Below, in pieces: positions 27,385 to 52,465 of a DNA stretch of 64,000 nt (its first letter is position 1; every line of letters begins with the position of its first letter). The stretch is from Acanthopleura granulata. Lineage: Eukaryota; Mollusca; Polyplacophora; Chitonida; Chitonidae. The stretch spans positions 21,908,520 to 21,972,519 of the forward strand of contig JABBOT010000005.1 in assembly GCA_016165875.1 (NCBI GenBank), in the 5' to 3' direction. A program made the translations under genes and the position numbers. The notes under the pieces were generated by a model, which made no database searches, was not told the DNA's origin, and worked only from the letters and a program-made list of their open reading frames with translations.

Positions 27385-28017
27385 ACATTTTTCATTTTCT
27401 GCCACAAACGGTGTAATGGAAGATGGGGCAATTTCTTGAAGGTCAGCATATATAATTACACTTAATTGTAATCAATACATACAGGCTGTACGCAACACTG
27501 AGCTATATAGGATGAAACTTTGAGTTGGATCTCCACAAGGGTTTGTATATCATAGATTCCACATGGACAGAAACAAGACGGAGCAAGAGTTGATCTAAAA
27601 TCCAAAAAGCCGCATTATAAAAACTTCTATGTAGAACAAGATGTAATATATTAGAACTGGTATATTTTAATGCAGCGGTATCTCCTATTTGACTATGCCA
27701 AATAATGGCTCACACTTCAAGTACAGTATTATGGATCTCTGTGATCATAGGGAATCACAACCTTTCCAGCACAACTAAATATACTTTCTACAAGCATCCA
27801 TGTTAGGTTTATGTATACCGGAATCTGAAAAGTTCTGGATATAACTCCGGGTTAACTAACCAAAACGGCCGACTGACCCAAGATTGTGGGTTAATCATGT
27901 TAATTCACAAGATATAACATCGTTATACAGGGCTGCAGAGCATTCTCATCCATTTCGACGTGATGTAGGGCATTGGTCACCGGTTAGAGGACAGATGGAC
28001 TGACAAATAAAGTACAC

Positions 28018-28080
28018 CGAATGAATGAATGATTATGGCTTAACGTCATATCGGCAATATTTCAGCCATATCGTGGCGAA
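28018..28080 (-). repeat. Fragment of an ATTC-tailed interspersed repeat
   Basis: GAATGAATGAATGATTATGG, then TCGGCAATATTTCAGCCATA. Same family as 3990-4058. Confidence 0.6.
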
Positions 28081-30499
28081 AAAGTACACCGAGAAAACTG
28101 CGTGAATCGCACGAAATCATTCAGTCCATTTCTACATCAGATACATAATATCGGTGTAATAACATTTTACTGTGTAAAACTACATTAACTTGGGTAAGTT
28201 AAATATTGAGACTTCCGACTCGCTACCCACAGAATTAGGTTCGGTAAACCTGGATACAATTATTCACTCATTTTTCATCAATTCATGAAATGAAGGTAAG
28301 ACCACAATTTTGTACGCACAGCATTTTATTATATGTTAAATTAATACATCAGGAACCAACACAGAGCATGGCTATACAATTGATGAATATATATATATAT
28401 ACTATATGGACTGAGACACGAAAACGCCAGACAGTGCAAATGCGTGAGGGTGAAAAGCTCCGTTTAGTATAAAAAGCAAAAAGAATATGTTGTGTGCAAA
28501 GCACACGTGCACCGGCTGATGATTGTTTTCGTGTGTTTGTGCCCAACGGGTCACACATTCGTACATATAACAAAGCAATATACATACATATATATTTATG
28601 CAATGGTACCTCGCACAAAAGGACTATGAGATAACATAATGAAGTGACAATACACTGGTCCTCTACGACAACACCGTCCATAAAAAATTCCGTATCAAGA
28701 TCTCACAACCTCGTCACCATCAAACGTTTATACTTTCATCTCAAAAATAAACACCTCTTCAGTGAGCAAATATGCAAGCGGTTATGTAAAATCTCAGTCT
28801 GAAGTCCTTCCCATGATGCAATTTAACAAAGAACTTTCAGCTACACTACGAAGGCGTTTAAGCTTGTGCCTAATTCTTTACAGGACAAAATAATGTCATC
28901 TTCATCCGACACTCCACTGAAGCACTTTTTACTCAGAAGTTTCTCTTTCTGTTTTGGTTGATGAACAGAATTGATTTCAATTTCCAAGGTAAGCTTTATG
29001 CTTTTTGGTCAACACCATTCATGTGTTCTCAGATTACCCCATAGCAGAGGACTTGCACGACCATGTTGGATCTCAGATAGAAGAATTTCTTTGCCCAGTG
29101 CATTTACTTATTTATTTATTTATATATTCATTTGGATCCAACATGGCCGTGTATACATCTGACTTGTATGTAGTAGCACATATTACTTAGCACTGCAGAA
29201 TTTTGTCAACAGCCAAATGTAAAAGTAGGAAAAAGCCTCAGTGGCCTCACTGATGTCAATATATCAGCAAACATGGTCCATAAAACTCACCTAGTAATTC
29301 AAATACTGATATTACAAAATTGATGACATATTTAGATAAAATTATCCATTGTGTTGCATCTTTTAGTTGTACTCCAAAAAAAAATGAATGTAAAGTTCTA
29401 AATAATATAAATGAATAAATATGGGAGACTAATAATTCATTACATCTACTTTAATTATATTCTACTATACAAACGGTATCTATAACAGATACTTCATATA
29501 AATAAATCTTTCTTCTTGTAATTTTGATATCTTCAAGTCATCATATAGAATATTATCACACAAAATTAACAAATTATGGGTAATCAAACTTCTATGGCAT
29601 AAACCATTACACACCGTTACATTTCTTGCTTAATATACAAATATTTTTTAAATATAATAATCCTATGTCCATTGCAGCTATAGCTTTCTTACAGGGGTAC
29701 ATGCATCAGGGTACTTAATGACAGGGAACAAAGTACAGAAAATGCTTCATTTGATTAGCTAATGCTCCTTTATGCCTTCCTATGTAATTTCACAAGTATG
29801 AGGCTAAGAGATAAAACTAGCAAGAAACCAGAGCAAGCCATCCATCTTGCCAAATAACTAGTTTTTATTCCTTCACGTTCCTCAGGTTTTTAATGCCTAA
29901 AGCGCACATAAAACACAATATTAAGTAGCCGTTCTTCAACCTAAAGCCTTCTTGTTGACCACGTGATGTGATATATTACCATACAGATGTTCCAGCAACA
30001 GCACTCCATATTGAACACAAGGACTTCTCCAGATGAAACATGTTGTTGTTTCTAATACATCAGTAAAAATGTTTTTCACACCAATAAAGCCACATTAGCC
30101 AAAGACACTTTGTACACACCAAGGCAAAATACATAGTTACTGTTGCACTGAATGAGTCCTCACAAAGATCACTCTCTTCTAAAGCAGCCATGTATATAAA
30201 GTCTATGTATATTTTTAAGAATATACCATGTTATTACCTGTATTCCATAAAATCTTAAGCAGAAAAAGAACAAGATCAGAAATTGAGACAATGAACTTCT
30301 TAAGAGATCATTACTGAACCTAGCTTATTAATACAAACCAAAAATATTACACACAATGTGATGAACAATAAAAAATAATAATAAAGTAAACTAAATTCAA
30401 AACACAAGAAAAATGTTTAAACCAACATATAAACACACCTAGGAACGGATTGAGATACGAAGATACTTGCAAAATAATAAAAACATACACTAAAGTACA

Positions 30500-30505
30500 T
30501 TTAAT
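30500..30505 (-). terminator. Possible KIF3A polyadenylation signal
   Basis: ATTAAA on the minus strand lies about 1 kb after the KIF3A stop. A canonical AATAAA occurs further on at 29864-29869. Either could end the transcript; the AT-rich, SINE-poor stretch 29.2-31.5 kb would fit a long 3' UTR. Confidence 0.25.
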
Positions 30506-31496
30506 GTTTATAAATAATAATAAAATAAACTTCCTAAAAGATCACAGACAGTGGTACATTTGGCAGACTCGGAAAACACTGAGACTATTTTGTGTGGATA
30601 TAGTCCATGGTAATGAACAAATACAATGGCATCAAAAGAAAAACGCACATGTAAGAACTGTCAGTTCTTCTGTAAAATTTGTAAAAAAATTAAGCGGTAA
30701 GAATAATGAATCAAGCTAACACTTTCAACACATACTGAATTACTATGTGCTGGAAATGGAAATTCATGGAATGATGGTGTAGATGACCACATTTTCCGTT
30801 ACTAAGTTAGTTTGGAAGTGTTTTTGCTATGCTTTCAGATGTATGTCAAACATAATTTACAAATTGTCTGGCAGAAAACAAACCATAGCATTTCTATGTA
30901 CACATGAGTATCATCATCAAATTTTTCTGGTAATAAGAGTTCGGATTTATGATAAACATTCTAAAATGGGTCAGTGAAGGTAAACAGTTTGTCCACAAAC
31001 TAAAACATAACAAGACTTCTTCTCTCCGCACTGTTGTCTTGCAAATAGAGATATGTGACCTTGGCTTGTACACACACCCGTGTAGTTAGGATTATTGATT
31101 ATTTTCATGTTTACAGTATTTGACCAAAATATTCATCCATGTTTAGAGGAAAATAAAAATCATCCTAATTTTTGTGCTTTGAATGACATTTTCCCAGCAG
31201 AATACCATCCTTCCTTCCAAACAAATCTGAAAACACATTTTTAAGATGAACAGACCTCAGAATGAGAGAAAATGAGTAACTTAGTCATAGACGACATCTT
31301 AGGTCAAACCCAATAGTTCAAAAATTATTTTGATGATGATATTTCTATGATTTCTAGAATTTTCTATGAAAACTGTGGTAGAATGTGTGTACATGTACAA
31401 ACGCAGCAGAAGATTAAAGGGAGATAACTTTTGTCAGGGAATTACAACAAGAAGGAACATTTTGAATGTAAAAAGAACTAAAGCTGCAAAGAAAAG

Positions 31497-44338
<12,842 letters not shown>

Positions 44339-44536
44339 CTTGTATTTTTATGTTGAACAAATAACTAAAGAATCCTACAAATACTGCATATTTATTATGC
44401 GAACTGTCAGTTCGAGTAACAACACTATAAATATGTCAGTTCCGAAGATGTTGCATAGAGAGAACCTGATTGGTGGAAATTGAAATAGGGGAAGTAACTC
44501 ACAGTGGGAAATGTCACATGATCAAATGGAGTTAAA
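44339..44536. promoter_or_regulatory. Putative bidirectional promoter shared by KIF3A and COMMD7
   Basis: Only 198 bp separate the divergent start codons, so both 5' UTRs and core promoters must fit here unless an extra upstream exon exists. The interval contains an inverted CCAAT box (ATTGG at 44469-44473), common in bidirectional promoters, and a TATA-like TATAAATA at 44426-44433, which also reads TATTTATA towards KIF3A. No full RFX X-box could be read with confidence. The promoter role is inferred from spacing. Confidence 0.6.
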
Positions 44537-45139
44537 ATGGCGTCGTTTCATTACTGTTCGGGAACGCCCCCAGATTCTGTATTTACCAATATTCAAGCTG
44601 TCAACAAATTTTCCGACGAACCGTTCACGGATTTGATCAACTTAATGTTTACCTTCCTTGCTGATCCATCAAAATCGTCTAGACTGCTATCGCAACTCGA
44701 TGAGTTTGCAGAAAAAAACGGCGTGGGAGCAAACGCTTTGAAGACAGTGTTCAAAACTATACTTACTATTCCGAATGCTGCGCTGGCGAAAAATCTCGCA
44801 GCAGCTCATTTGAAGGAAGATCTAGTTAATTTAGGACTTTCTGAAGGCAAAGCAGATTATTTTGCAAACCAGTGGAAGTCTAACTTAGTCGCATTGTCGA
44901 GGAATGTTTTGGGACAAACCTTGATGGTGAACCAACTTGTAGACATGGAATGGAAATTCGGAGTTACGGCTGCAAGCAGTGAAGTGGACAAAGTGGGAAA
45001 CACATTCCTACAGCTGAAACTAGTGATTAACAAAGGCAGTGGAACGAGCAATGTTTACATGGAATTAACACTGCCACAGTTCTACTCATTCCTTCACGAA
45101 ATGGAGAAAGCCAAGTCAAACCTGGAGTATCTCAGCTAA
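44537..45139 (+). CDS. COMMD7: COMMD7, COMM domain-containing protein 7 (single exon)
   Basis: COMMD proteins form the decameric Commander complex, which works with CCC/retriever in endosomal recycling, and have been linked to NF-kB control. The ORF is uninterrupted, 200 residues, the same length as human COMMD7. The N-terminal helical domain covers about 1-130. The C-terminal COMM domain contains GQTLMVNQLVDMEWKFGV (about 132-149), FLQLKLVI and VYMELTLPQFYSFLHEMEKA, near-identical to family 7. The start at 44537 gives full length, and no upstream in-frame ATG is needed. There is no intron, whereas vertebrate COMMD7 is multi-exonic, so this could be lineage-specific intron loss or a functional retrocopy. 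It is transcribed away from KIF3A with 198 bp between the two ATGs. Family assignment is very secure. Confidence 0.96.
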   Translation: MASFHYCSGTPPDSVFTNIQAVNKFSDEPFTDLINLMFTFLADPSKSSRLLSQLDEFAEKNGVGANALKTVFKTILTIPNAALAKNLAAAHLKEDLVNLGLSEGKADYFANQWKSNLVALSRNVLGQTLMVNQLVDMEWKFGVTAASSEVDKVGNTFLQLKLVINKGSGTSNVYMELTLPQFYSFLHEMEKAKSNLEYLS

Positions 45140-45154
45140 TGAGATAAAGCAGAC

Positions 45155-45170
45155 GTGTGTGTGTGTGTGT
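45155..45170. repeat. GT dinucleotide microsatellite in the COMMD7 3' UTR
   Basis: Eight GT units begin about 15 bp downstream of the COMMD7 stop codon. Confidence 0.8.
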
Positions 45171-45538
45171 TCAGAGGTAGAATTCGTGCAGAGCAAAGAC
45201 ACTTCTAGAGGCCGATCTTAAACTACATGTACTTTCACTGACTGAAGGTGTCTGTCAGCAGAACAAAAGACATGTAATGACAGGACCACGCAGCGATCAA
45301 TCAATATGCCCTTGTACTGGTGAGAGGTTGTTCAGTCACGTGTTGAACATGGAGATGCAGATAACCTCATCACTGTATACCATGGAAGGAATCATGGATC
45401 CACAAGTATAAATGTGTCAACTTTAACATGTATAAAATTAGGTTTTATGTTCCCCACGGTAATATTGGCACATGTTAAAGTGGTGGAAAATTGGCTTACA
45501 GCTGATTAGGGCGAGTTGTTGATTATCATACCATGAAA

Positions 45539-45544
45539 ATTAAA
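45539..45544 (+). terminator. Candidate COMMD7 polyadenylation signal
   Basis: ATTAAA lies 400 bp after the stop codon and no earlier AATAAA is apparent on this strand. A weak call based on motif and position only. Confidence 0.4.
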
Positions 45545-45726
45545 GCCATTCAGACATGTTCAGTGCATTTTTGTAGTGCTCCACATCATGGATTTATGTC
45601 TTTGTCAGTTACCACACAGATGTTTCCATCTAAAAGTACTGCTCCTCACCCACTTACAGCATGGATACTACTAGTATTACTTAATCTCCTTGGTTTACTA
45701 ATTTAGTTGGGTGGAATTGATTGATT

Positions 45727-45845
45727 GAATGATTGATGGGTGTTTTAACACCTGCTCAAGAATTTTATACTTAAATGATAGTGGTCAGGTTTAAGGGTGG
45801 ACAAAATAAGAGTGCCACCAGTTTACCAGGAGCCTGACAAACATC
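45727..45845 (-). repeat. Diverged SINE subfamily fragment
   Basis: It reads GGGTGTTTTAACACCTGCTC, AAGAATTTTATACTTAAATG and GGTCAGGTTTAAGGGTGG. It shares the tail design of the main SINE but has a different body, also seen at 54700-54788. Confidence 0.55.
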
Positions 45846-45911
45846 TTGACTTACTGGTAAAGCTGCTGAAGAAACAACAGGAGCTGTATTGGAACACACA
45901 ATCAGATTAAT

Positions 45912-46088
45912 TTTTTTATTTACTTGATCGATGTTTTACGCTGTACTCAAGAATATTTCACTTATAGGACGACAGCCAGCATTATGATGGGAGGAAACTG
46001 GGCAGAGCCCGGGGGAAACCCACAACCATCTGCAGGTTGCTGGCAGACCTTCCCATGTACGGCCGGAGAGGAAGCCAGCATCAGCTGG
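45912..46088 (-). repeat. SINE (main family), head missing
   Basis: Tail and body are intact from TTTTTTTATTTACTTGATCG to GGAAGCCAGCATCAGCTGG; the tRNA-like head is absent. Confidence 0.85.
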
Positions 46089-47403
46089 CACAGCCCGATT
46101 GATCCAAGACTTGAAAGCTACAGTGAGATGCTCAGCACATTAATCATTTCAGCCAGGAAGGCAATAGGTATACTGCTCCCATGAGCTCTAGAGCAACCAA
46201 AACACACAAGGATATACGTGCAAACACAATTCATGCAAAAGCTTAAGTAATAAGCAGTATTAAAGGACTTCACAGCAATGAACACAAAAAACATCCAAGC
46301 TCTAGCACCTCTGGGAAAGTGGCCTGCCTTTAAGTTTTGTGTGAATGTATGCAGAAGTAGTGAATGTGTGTTTTGGGTGGTGGTGGGCTGCTAAACATGA
46401 AGCGATGCCTCTTGGGTTGCCTGAAAAATGTGTAAAAATGAAGCCATAATTGCTGTTGTTCAACAGGCTTCATTCCATTTTCCGTGCATTTTCTGATAGA
46501 AAATGTAGACATTTGACCCATCACATTTGTCAAACAGGTGGACTAGATAGGTAAACCTCCAAGGACTTGTCACTTTCAGAGCTGGTTTATGGTTAGTGTC
46601 ACTGTCACTTATCGAGAATGACTCAAAGAAACCGTAAGAACCGTGCAACAAAGATACTCTACAGGTTACAAAAACCAAATAGACAATACATGAATCGTTT
46701 CTCCAGATATCTTGTAAATTATTATAAAGGGACAAAATCTTGGTCTGTTTCTCAAATAAAGCTTACGAGGTAAGTGTGGATGACATGGACTCAAGGGGCA
46801 TAGCTCTTACAAATTATAACACTTACATGAGAGATATGCCCCCTGCTTTTTTTCATAGGTACATGCTCGTCTTTAAAGAACTGGGGACGTGTGTAAAGCC
46901 AGTGTGATTTCTGTCAAAGGAAGACACATGAAAGAGATTCAAGTTAAAGCAAAGTGGTGTACGTTCATCTGGGGAATTGGTAGAGAGACAGTAAAACTGA
47001 AAGGTCACCCAATTTCCTCGTTACGAGCAAAGCTTCGAAACTAGATGATGGCTGAATGAAGCATTGCTTGTTGATGGTAAACAGTGGTTATTAATTAGAG
47101 TTGTGTATCATCACAGGTGGGCTTGAACCCTCAGTGTCATAACAATGGATAATGTACACTCTAGTGGAATGGATGGGTGCTTGACCTCCTAAGAGTTTGG
47201 AAAGAGAAGACTGGATCGATTGTTCCTGTAATCCATATCAGAAACTCAAGCTCACACATTTAGAATATCAGTATTCTAAATCATTGAGGTAAAATCTGTT
47301 TAACCTTCAGGTGTAACATGTCTAATCAGCCAGACCTAAATCGCCGGGGCTCTTACCGGTCTAACCTGATGATGATCAGAACGTTCCAGTAAAGCGGAGG
47401 TTG

Positions 47404-47712
47404 AGAGCTGGCTGTGGTCGAATGGTTAAGCTGCTTGCGTGTCCATCTCTAGGACACACGAGGTGCGTGATCAAACCCGAATCTGGAAAGGGAATTTCTC
47501 ACCCTACACTATCTTTGTGATGATAAGGGGTCGAAGATATTTTCGAAATCTAACATTCATTGAAGACCAGTTGTCCTCCACCGATACGGGATGCGTAATT
47601 ATACATCACACAATGGAAACGTTAACAGTAACTTGCCAAACTTGCCATGAAACTGACTACCATCATGTATTTAAGTGAAAAATTCTTGAATATAGCGTTA
47701 ATCAACAAACGT
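47404..47712 (+). repeat. tRNA-headed SINE of a second family, apparently full length
   Basis: The head GTGGTCGAATGGTTAAGC (box A-like) and GTGATCAAACCCGAATC (box B-like) differs from the main SINE. The body is unrelated. The 3' end, GTGAAAAATTCTTGAATATA, then AGCGTTAATCAACAAAC, closely resembles the 3' end of the main family. Confidence 0.65.
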
Positions 47713-47773
47713 GGGAATGAGTAAATAAAGTAGAGCTAAGGTGTGTAATGAACGTCAGAAAGAGAAAGACAAG

Positions 47774-47812
47774 AATTGAATGAATGATGGCTGTATTTCA
47801 GCCATATTGTCT
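47774..47812 (-). repeat. Short fragment of the ATTC-tailed repeat
   Basis: AATTGAATGAATGATGGCTG, then TATTTCAGCCATATTG; internally shortened. Confidence 0.45.
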
Positions 47813-47956
47813 TGGTTCCTGGTAGGGCTATTTTTTATCGGAAGCCAGTTCACATTACGCAGGAAATGTGCACGTGTTATAGGACCTACAATTCCATGGC
47901 AATAATAGTGCCTTTGGCATGTCTGCATGGAAGATAGCTTATTAGTGCAGCCTATT

Positions 47957-48163
47957 GACTCAGGTGCCTCTCACCAGTGTTATTGCCGCGAGTTCAAGCT
48001 CAACTCACGTTGGCTCCAGCCATACGTGGGAAGGTCTGCTAGCATGGTCATGGGTTTCTCCCAGGCTCTGCCTGTTTTCCTCCTATCATGATGCTGGCCG
48101 CCCTGGTATAAGTAAAAAATTCTTGAGTAGGGCGTAAAATACCAATCAGATAAAAAAATAAAG
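47957..48163 (+). repeat. SINE (main family), plus orientation
   Basis: It starts near GGTGCCTCTCACCAG, has box B (CGAGTTCAAGCTC), the body with a short deletion, and the tail CAATCAGATAAAAAAATAAA. Confidence 0.83.
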
Positions 48164-48689
48164 TTGCTCATGGTACCGTGGTGGCATTATACTCCTCATA
48201 TTTGTTTATTTATTTGACTGTTAACTTTTTTTTTTTGGTTTTTTCTCTATGTATTTTTACTACAGCGACGGCGGTGAGGGTAGCTCCGCAGGATTGTGAT
48301 AGCGTAGGAGTAATCACAACCCTACAGATCTACGTGAAGGTCGTGCAGAGTTGAAGGAAAATGGCATATGTATACCCGATGTAAAGCACCTCCCTTCATT
48401 ATTTAGTGTATAAGCGTTACAGCACCAGGGTGATATTCGTTGTGACCACGGATATGGCAGAATTGGCGAATCGGCTTTAATATTGCCACCTGGGAGACTT
48501 AATATTCTAGGCTAGCTACAATGTGTATAAGAGCTAAGTTTTAATTAATCATTATACAACTCCAAGCTCCAATCGGCCAGGCCTTAAATATGTGGAACTT
48601 TCATCAAACTAGAGACCTTATTATCCGTAAGGCATTCATGCATGCCCATGTGTACTACTACTTACAACAGGCACTGTGCATCTATAACG

Positions 48690-48846
48690 GCACCGGCCGT
48701 ACGTGGGAAGGTCAGCCAGCAACCTGCGGATGGTCGCGGGTTTACACCGGGCTCTGCTTTGTTTCTTCCCACCATAATGCTGGCCGCCGTCGTATAAGTT
48801 AAATATTGTCACAAAACCAATCACATAAATAAATAAATAAATAAAT
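48690..48846 (+). repeat. SINE (main family), body plus tail
   Basis: It runs from CCGGCCGTACGTGGGAAGG to AATAAATAAATAAATAAAT, with the tRNA-like head absent. The tail is a clean TAAA repeat. Confidence 0.83.
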
Positions 48847-50693
48847 CCATAATGGCACCAGTCCAATACAGAAAATCATTATAGATGTACAGTATCTAGT
48901 TTACAAGACATTTTGAATGAAAAAAAAATGAATACAGTTATACAGTAAAATGAAGATAATGTACAATCAAAACCCTAACACCGTATGGAGAAAACTGTAC
49001 CACGTGACTGGTCAAAAATGTTAAGCAACTATTCCTGATCACATCTGCTATAGCATGAGTGTCTGAAAAGGTGTCACAAAAAGTCATTTAGACTTCAACG
49101 AACTATGGTGAAAACTGAGGAGCTGAAGGTTTGTGAACTAAGGAAATTACTGAAGAAAAGAAACGTCATTTGTACCTCTTGAGATGGGTGATCAATAAAT
49201 TTAAGTCAACAAACTTTGCCTAACATTTTTGACAAACCACAAGACACAATAAGGCTGTTTTTACCTTCAGCGACAAATACGGCTGAACTCGAAACTCTCT
49301 AATTCCGAATTTCCCATGCCCTCGGTGGTGCAAATACCTTTACGAATAGTGGACTCAAAACAGTTAATGCTCCGCGACAGAGCCTTGTGAACTACACTCG
49401 ACGTAAAGCTAATTATATCAGTACTGAAGGTGGTAAAATGTAACAACTAGAACCTGATAGGTTTAAAAGCGGTCTGGTTATTGAATAGTGCAATTGCAGG
49501 ATCATAATGTATACGATAGTCTTAAAACGGAAGTTTTGTTTAAAACTCTCTTTCATGTGGTCATATATTGGATCCGCATGCTTAAGTGAATTGTACATAT
49601 GGAAATGTTTGAGCACAGGGTTTTCATAAACTATTGCATCTGGAAACAAGCATTCTAAATGCATTAAATTGTAAGAGCAAGGCACGCTTCTTTGAGCTGG
49701 CAGAATACCGGAGTCAAATCTACGCCAGAACGAAAAAAAAAAAAAATTATTTTCAAAATCGTGAGAAACAGATCAAAATTTGGTTTCACCAAGAAAGATT
49801 ACTGACTACGTATTAAGTTTCAATTTATAAAATGCTAAACATGCATATGCATCTGGAAAACTGTTTTAATCCGACTAAAAACACCACTAGAAATGTACAT
49901 TACTTTCCTTCAACCATGAACACACGAAGTTATCCTCTTTACACGCCATTTAAACAGTTATTTTGGGCTAATTTCTTGTCTTGCCTTATCCCCAACTAAA
50001 TAAACTCTACTTCTAAATTTTCTTCTCACTGAAAATCCTTACTAGTGCTTTGTCAACCTTGAAATATTGAAAGTGCGACACTACTGATTTACCAGCAGGA
50101 GAAACGCGAGGACTACAAGTAACGCCATCTGTGATGTCACTTCCACATAGCTTGACTTTTTCAACCATTGCTTTTTAACTGGGTGATTTTTGCACAGCAT
50201 GCGACCAAGGTTAATGAATAGACGATAAGACAGGACCCCAGTGCGATACATAATGACCCAGTTTGTTGTTAGAGCCAAAGTAACATATGTATGGGTGGTG
50301 TAGCTGGGTAACGGACATTTAACCATGTATAATGCGACATGTATAACAATCAATCGGCAGAACAAAGTTAATAATTTGTTATGAAAGGTTAGTTCCACGA
50401 ATTGAATTTCTAACATTTTAATAAAAAAAGGAATGGTATGCTCCTCGCTGAGTAAGGATCTTTAAGAAGTACCCTAGACTGTTTATTTTTGTCCAAAAAT
50501 GTCCTCAGTGTTCGTGAAAAGAAAAATTTGAGTAAGCTCGAATTTAGCGAGTTAGTCGGATTCCGGAAACAAACATTCTTTTTAATGTTTGCCTGACCGA
50601 ATCACTAGAATTTCCGACAGATTGTATCACTGAGCAAAAGAGTGCCTGCAAACAACACACCAATGTTAGTGTAAAAAAATGATCTCAACCGTA

Positions 50694-50737
50694 TTGCCGA
50701 TGTGGCGTTAAGCCATAATCATTCATTCATTCATTCT
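50694..50737 (+). repeat. Fragment of an ATTC-tailed interspersed repeat, plus orientation
   Basis: CGATGTGGCGTTAAGCCATA followed by ATCATTCATTCATTC is the reverse complement of the copies at 3990 and 28018. Confidence 0.55.
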
Positions 50738-52171
50738 CAACCGTATTTCATGACTTAGCTACGTTGTGCTATACATTGGCAATGCTACAATGGGGCTTAC
50801 TTACCCAGATAGAATAGAACCTTTCAGTTAGGCTGAAACAAACCGCGGCAGTACAACTAAAACTAGAACTACTTCGGTAAATCGGTGACAATTTTGACCA
50901 CCTCAGAAACGCCCTCAGAGGACTCTGTCCGCTTCGCTTCTGGACCCCCCAAACTGACAATAATTTAAAGCAAAATGGAAAGTTTTGCGTCATGATATAA
51001 GTGAGAATATGGTAAAAAGTTGCCCCCCCCCCCGGGAATCTCTTAAATTTCGATTAAACGACTCATGTCGGATGTCAATTTCATTTGCTCCGGGTGTTTA
51101 CAGTCATTTGTGGAAAAACTGTAGAAACGTTTGGACCAGTTTTCACATCCAACCTAAAGGTCAAGTTTGCTAAAATGTAGAACAAGGACTCATGGAACTG
51201 GAGCATTTCTCGCATGTGATCACGTCCAGCTGTCAGTCCCCCGCCTATAACCATTTGACCTTTCTCAACTTAAGTGCTTGACAACCTGATAAAAGACGAT
51301 AAAAACTTGTGTCGGAGGTATAGTCTTTAAATCCTAGGTACACCTTCTTCACATACCATTAAGAATTCAAAGGTTTATGCACGGGCGGTCTATGCCATAT
51401 TGTCTGTTTTGTTCGTCACCTTTGTTGTTAGATTTTCTGGGATCATGTTTGAAATTTGTTATTTTAAACTGATTTAGGTTTTTACCTAGACTGAATAAAA
51501 CCAAGGCTCATCATAAAATGTCTGAAGGAATTGCTATACCTGGTTTGTTTCAGATTTCCAGGCGGCTTTCTCATCCTCATTCTGATAAATTTAGACACAT
51601 TAAGCTTGTGTTTTAATAAATATAAAATATGTTAAAAATTACTATGTTATATAAACTTGATGATAAGCGTTTCATATTCCTAGTTTTTTTAAATGGAGGA
51701 ACCTCCAAACGTAGCGATGAGGTGATACAATATGGTATCTTGACCTGACCTGTTGTATTTGACACGTAGGTCCTTAATCCGCTCCTCTGCTATCTTTAAA
51801 TTTTTAGTCTCCATTATAGAAAAAATGAACTTTCCAATCTTAAAAATGAAAATTTTAATTGATGTTCCAAAGCTTCAAGTCTTAGAAAAAAATGTACATC
51901 CGTCATTTGAGCACCTGCCCTTTATTTAAATCATCAACAGAGGGCGACTGTGGCGGAATCGTCATTATCCTTGCCTTCCAGGGGCACCTTAGGAGCTGGT
52001 TCACCTAAGGTCCTGTTCCTGAACAGGAGGTTTGTAGTTTCCGCTATCCCCCCCCCCCGTCACAATTCGTATGGCCTTGGTGAAAATAAGTGATCGACGA
52101 CACCCGTGTGGCTGTTTGCCATGTGCCTTTATGTTTACCTTTATTAAAAGGTAAATAATAAATTGTCATCA

Positions 52172-52465
52172 TTTCCAAAGCGTTACAATTTCTTCACCAC
52201 AATCTGTTTTGTGTTTCTCCACAACTTACTGGTGAATTGTTAAATTTAACATTGTTAAAGTTACATATAAGTTAAATATAACATTTGACCTTAGATATCG
52301 TTAGATGACAACACTGTCTAAGCATTTTGTAGGTGGTAACGTTCCAAAGCGTTAGAGAGTGCTAACATAATTATAAAATACGTGCACCCCCCCCCCTCCA
52401 CAACTAACTGGTTATTTGTTAAATTTAATGTTGTTACAGTTAGATATAACATATCAGTTTTGAGA
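52172..52465. repeat. Diverged tandem duplication, unit about 170 bp, with poly-C tracts
   Basis: TTCCAAAGCGTTA occurs at about 52172 and 52341. Each is followed by TCCACAACTTACTGG or TCCACAACTAACTGG and TTGTTAAATTTAA. Runs of nine or more C interrupt the region (52389 and, upstream, 52050). Confidence 0.55.

Larger units (their letters stand above)
24208..31496. other. Spacer between WDR19 and KIF3A
   Basis: No convincing protein gene. It holds a possible SINE at 24650-24905, a full SINE at 27129-27384, a repeat fragment at 28018 and an AT microsatellite near 28387-28401. The part nearest KIF3A is probably its 3' UTR. Open frames around 25.3, 26.1 and 28.4 kb show no family motifs. Confidence 0.5.

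Noticed and set aside
28349..28681. 110-codon minus-strand ORF rich in Cys, Ile and Tyr
   Set aside because: It reads through an AT microsatellite; no domain and no signal of selection.
44450..44465. GTTGCATAGAGAGAAC as an RFX X-box in the KIF3A promoter
   Set aside because: Only the left half-site is acceptable; spacing and right half do not fit the consensus.
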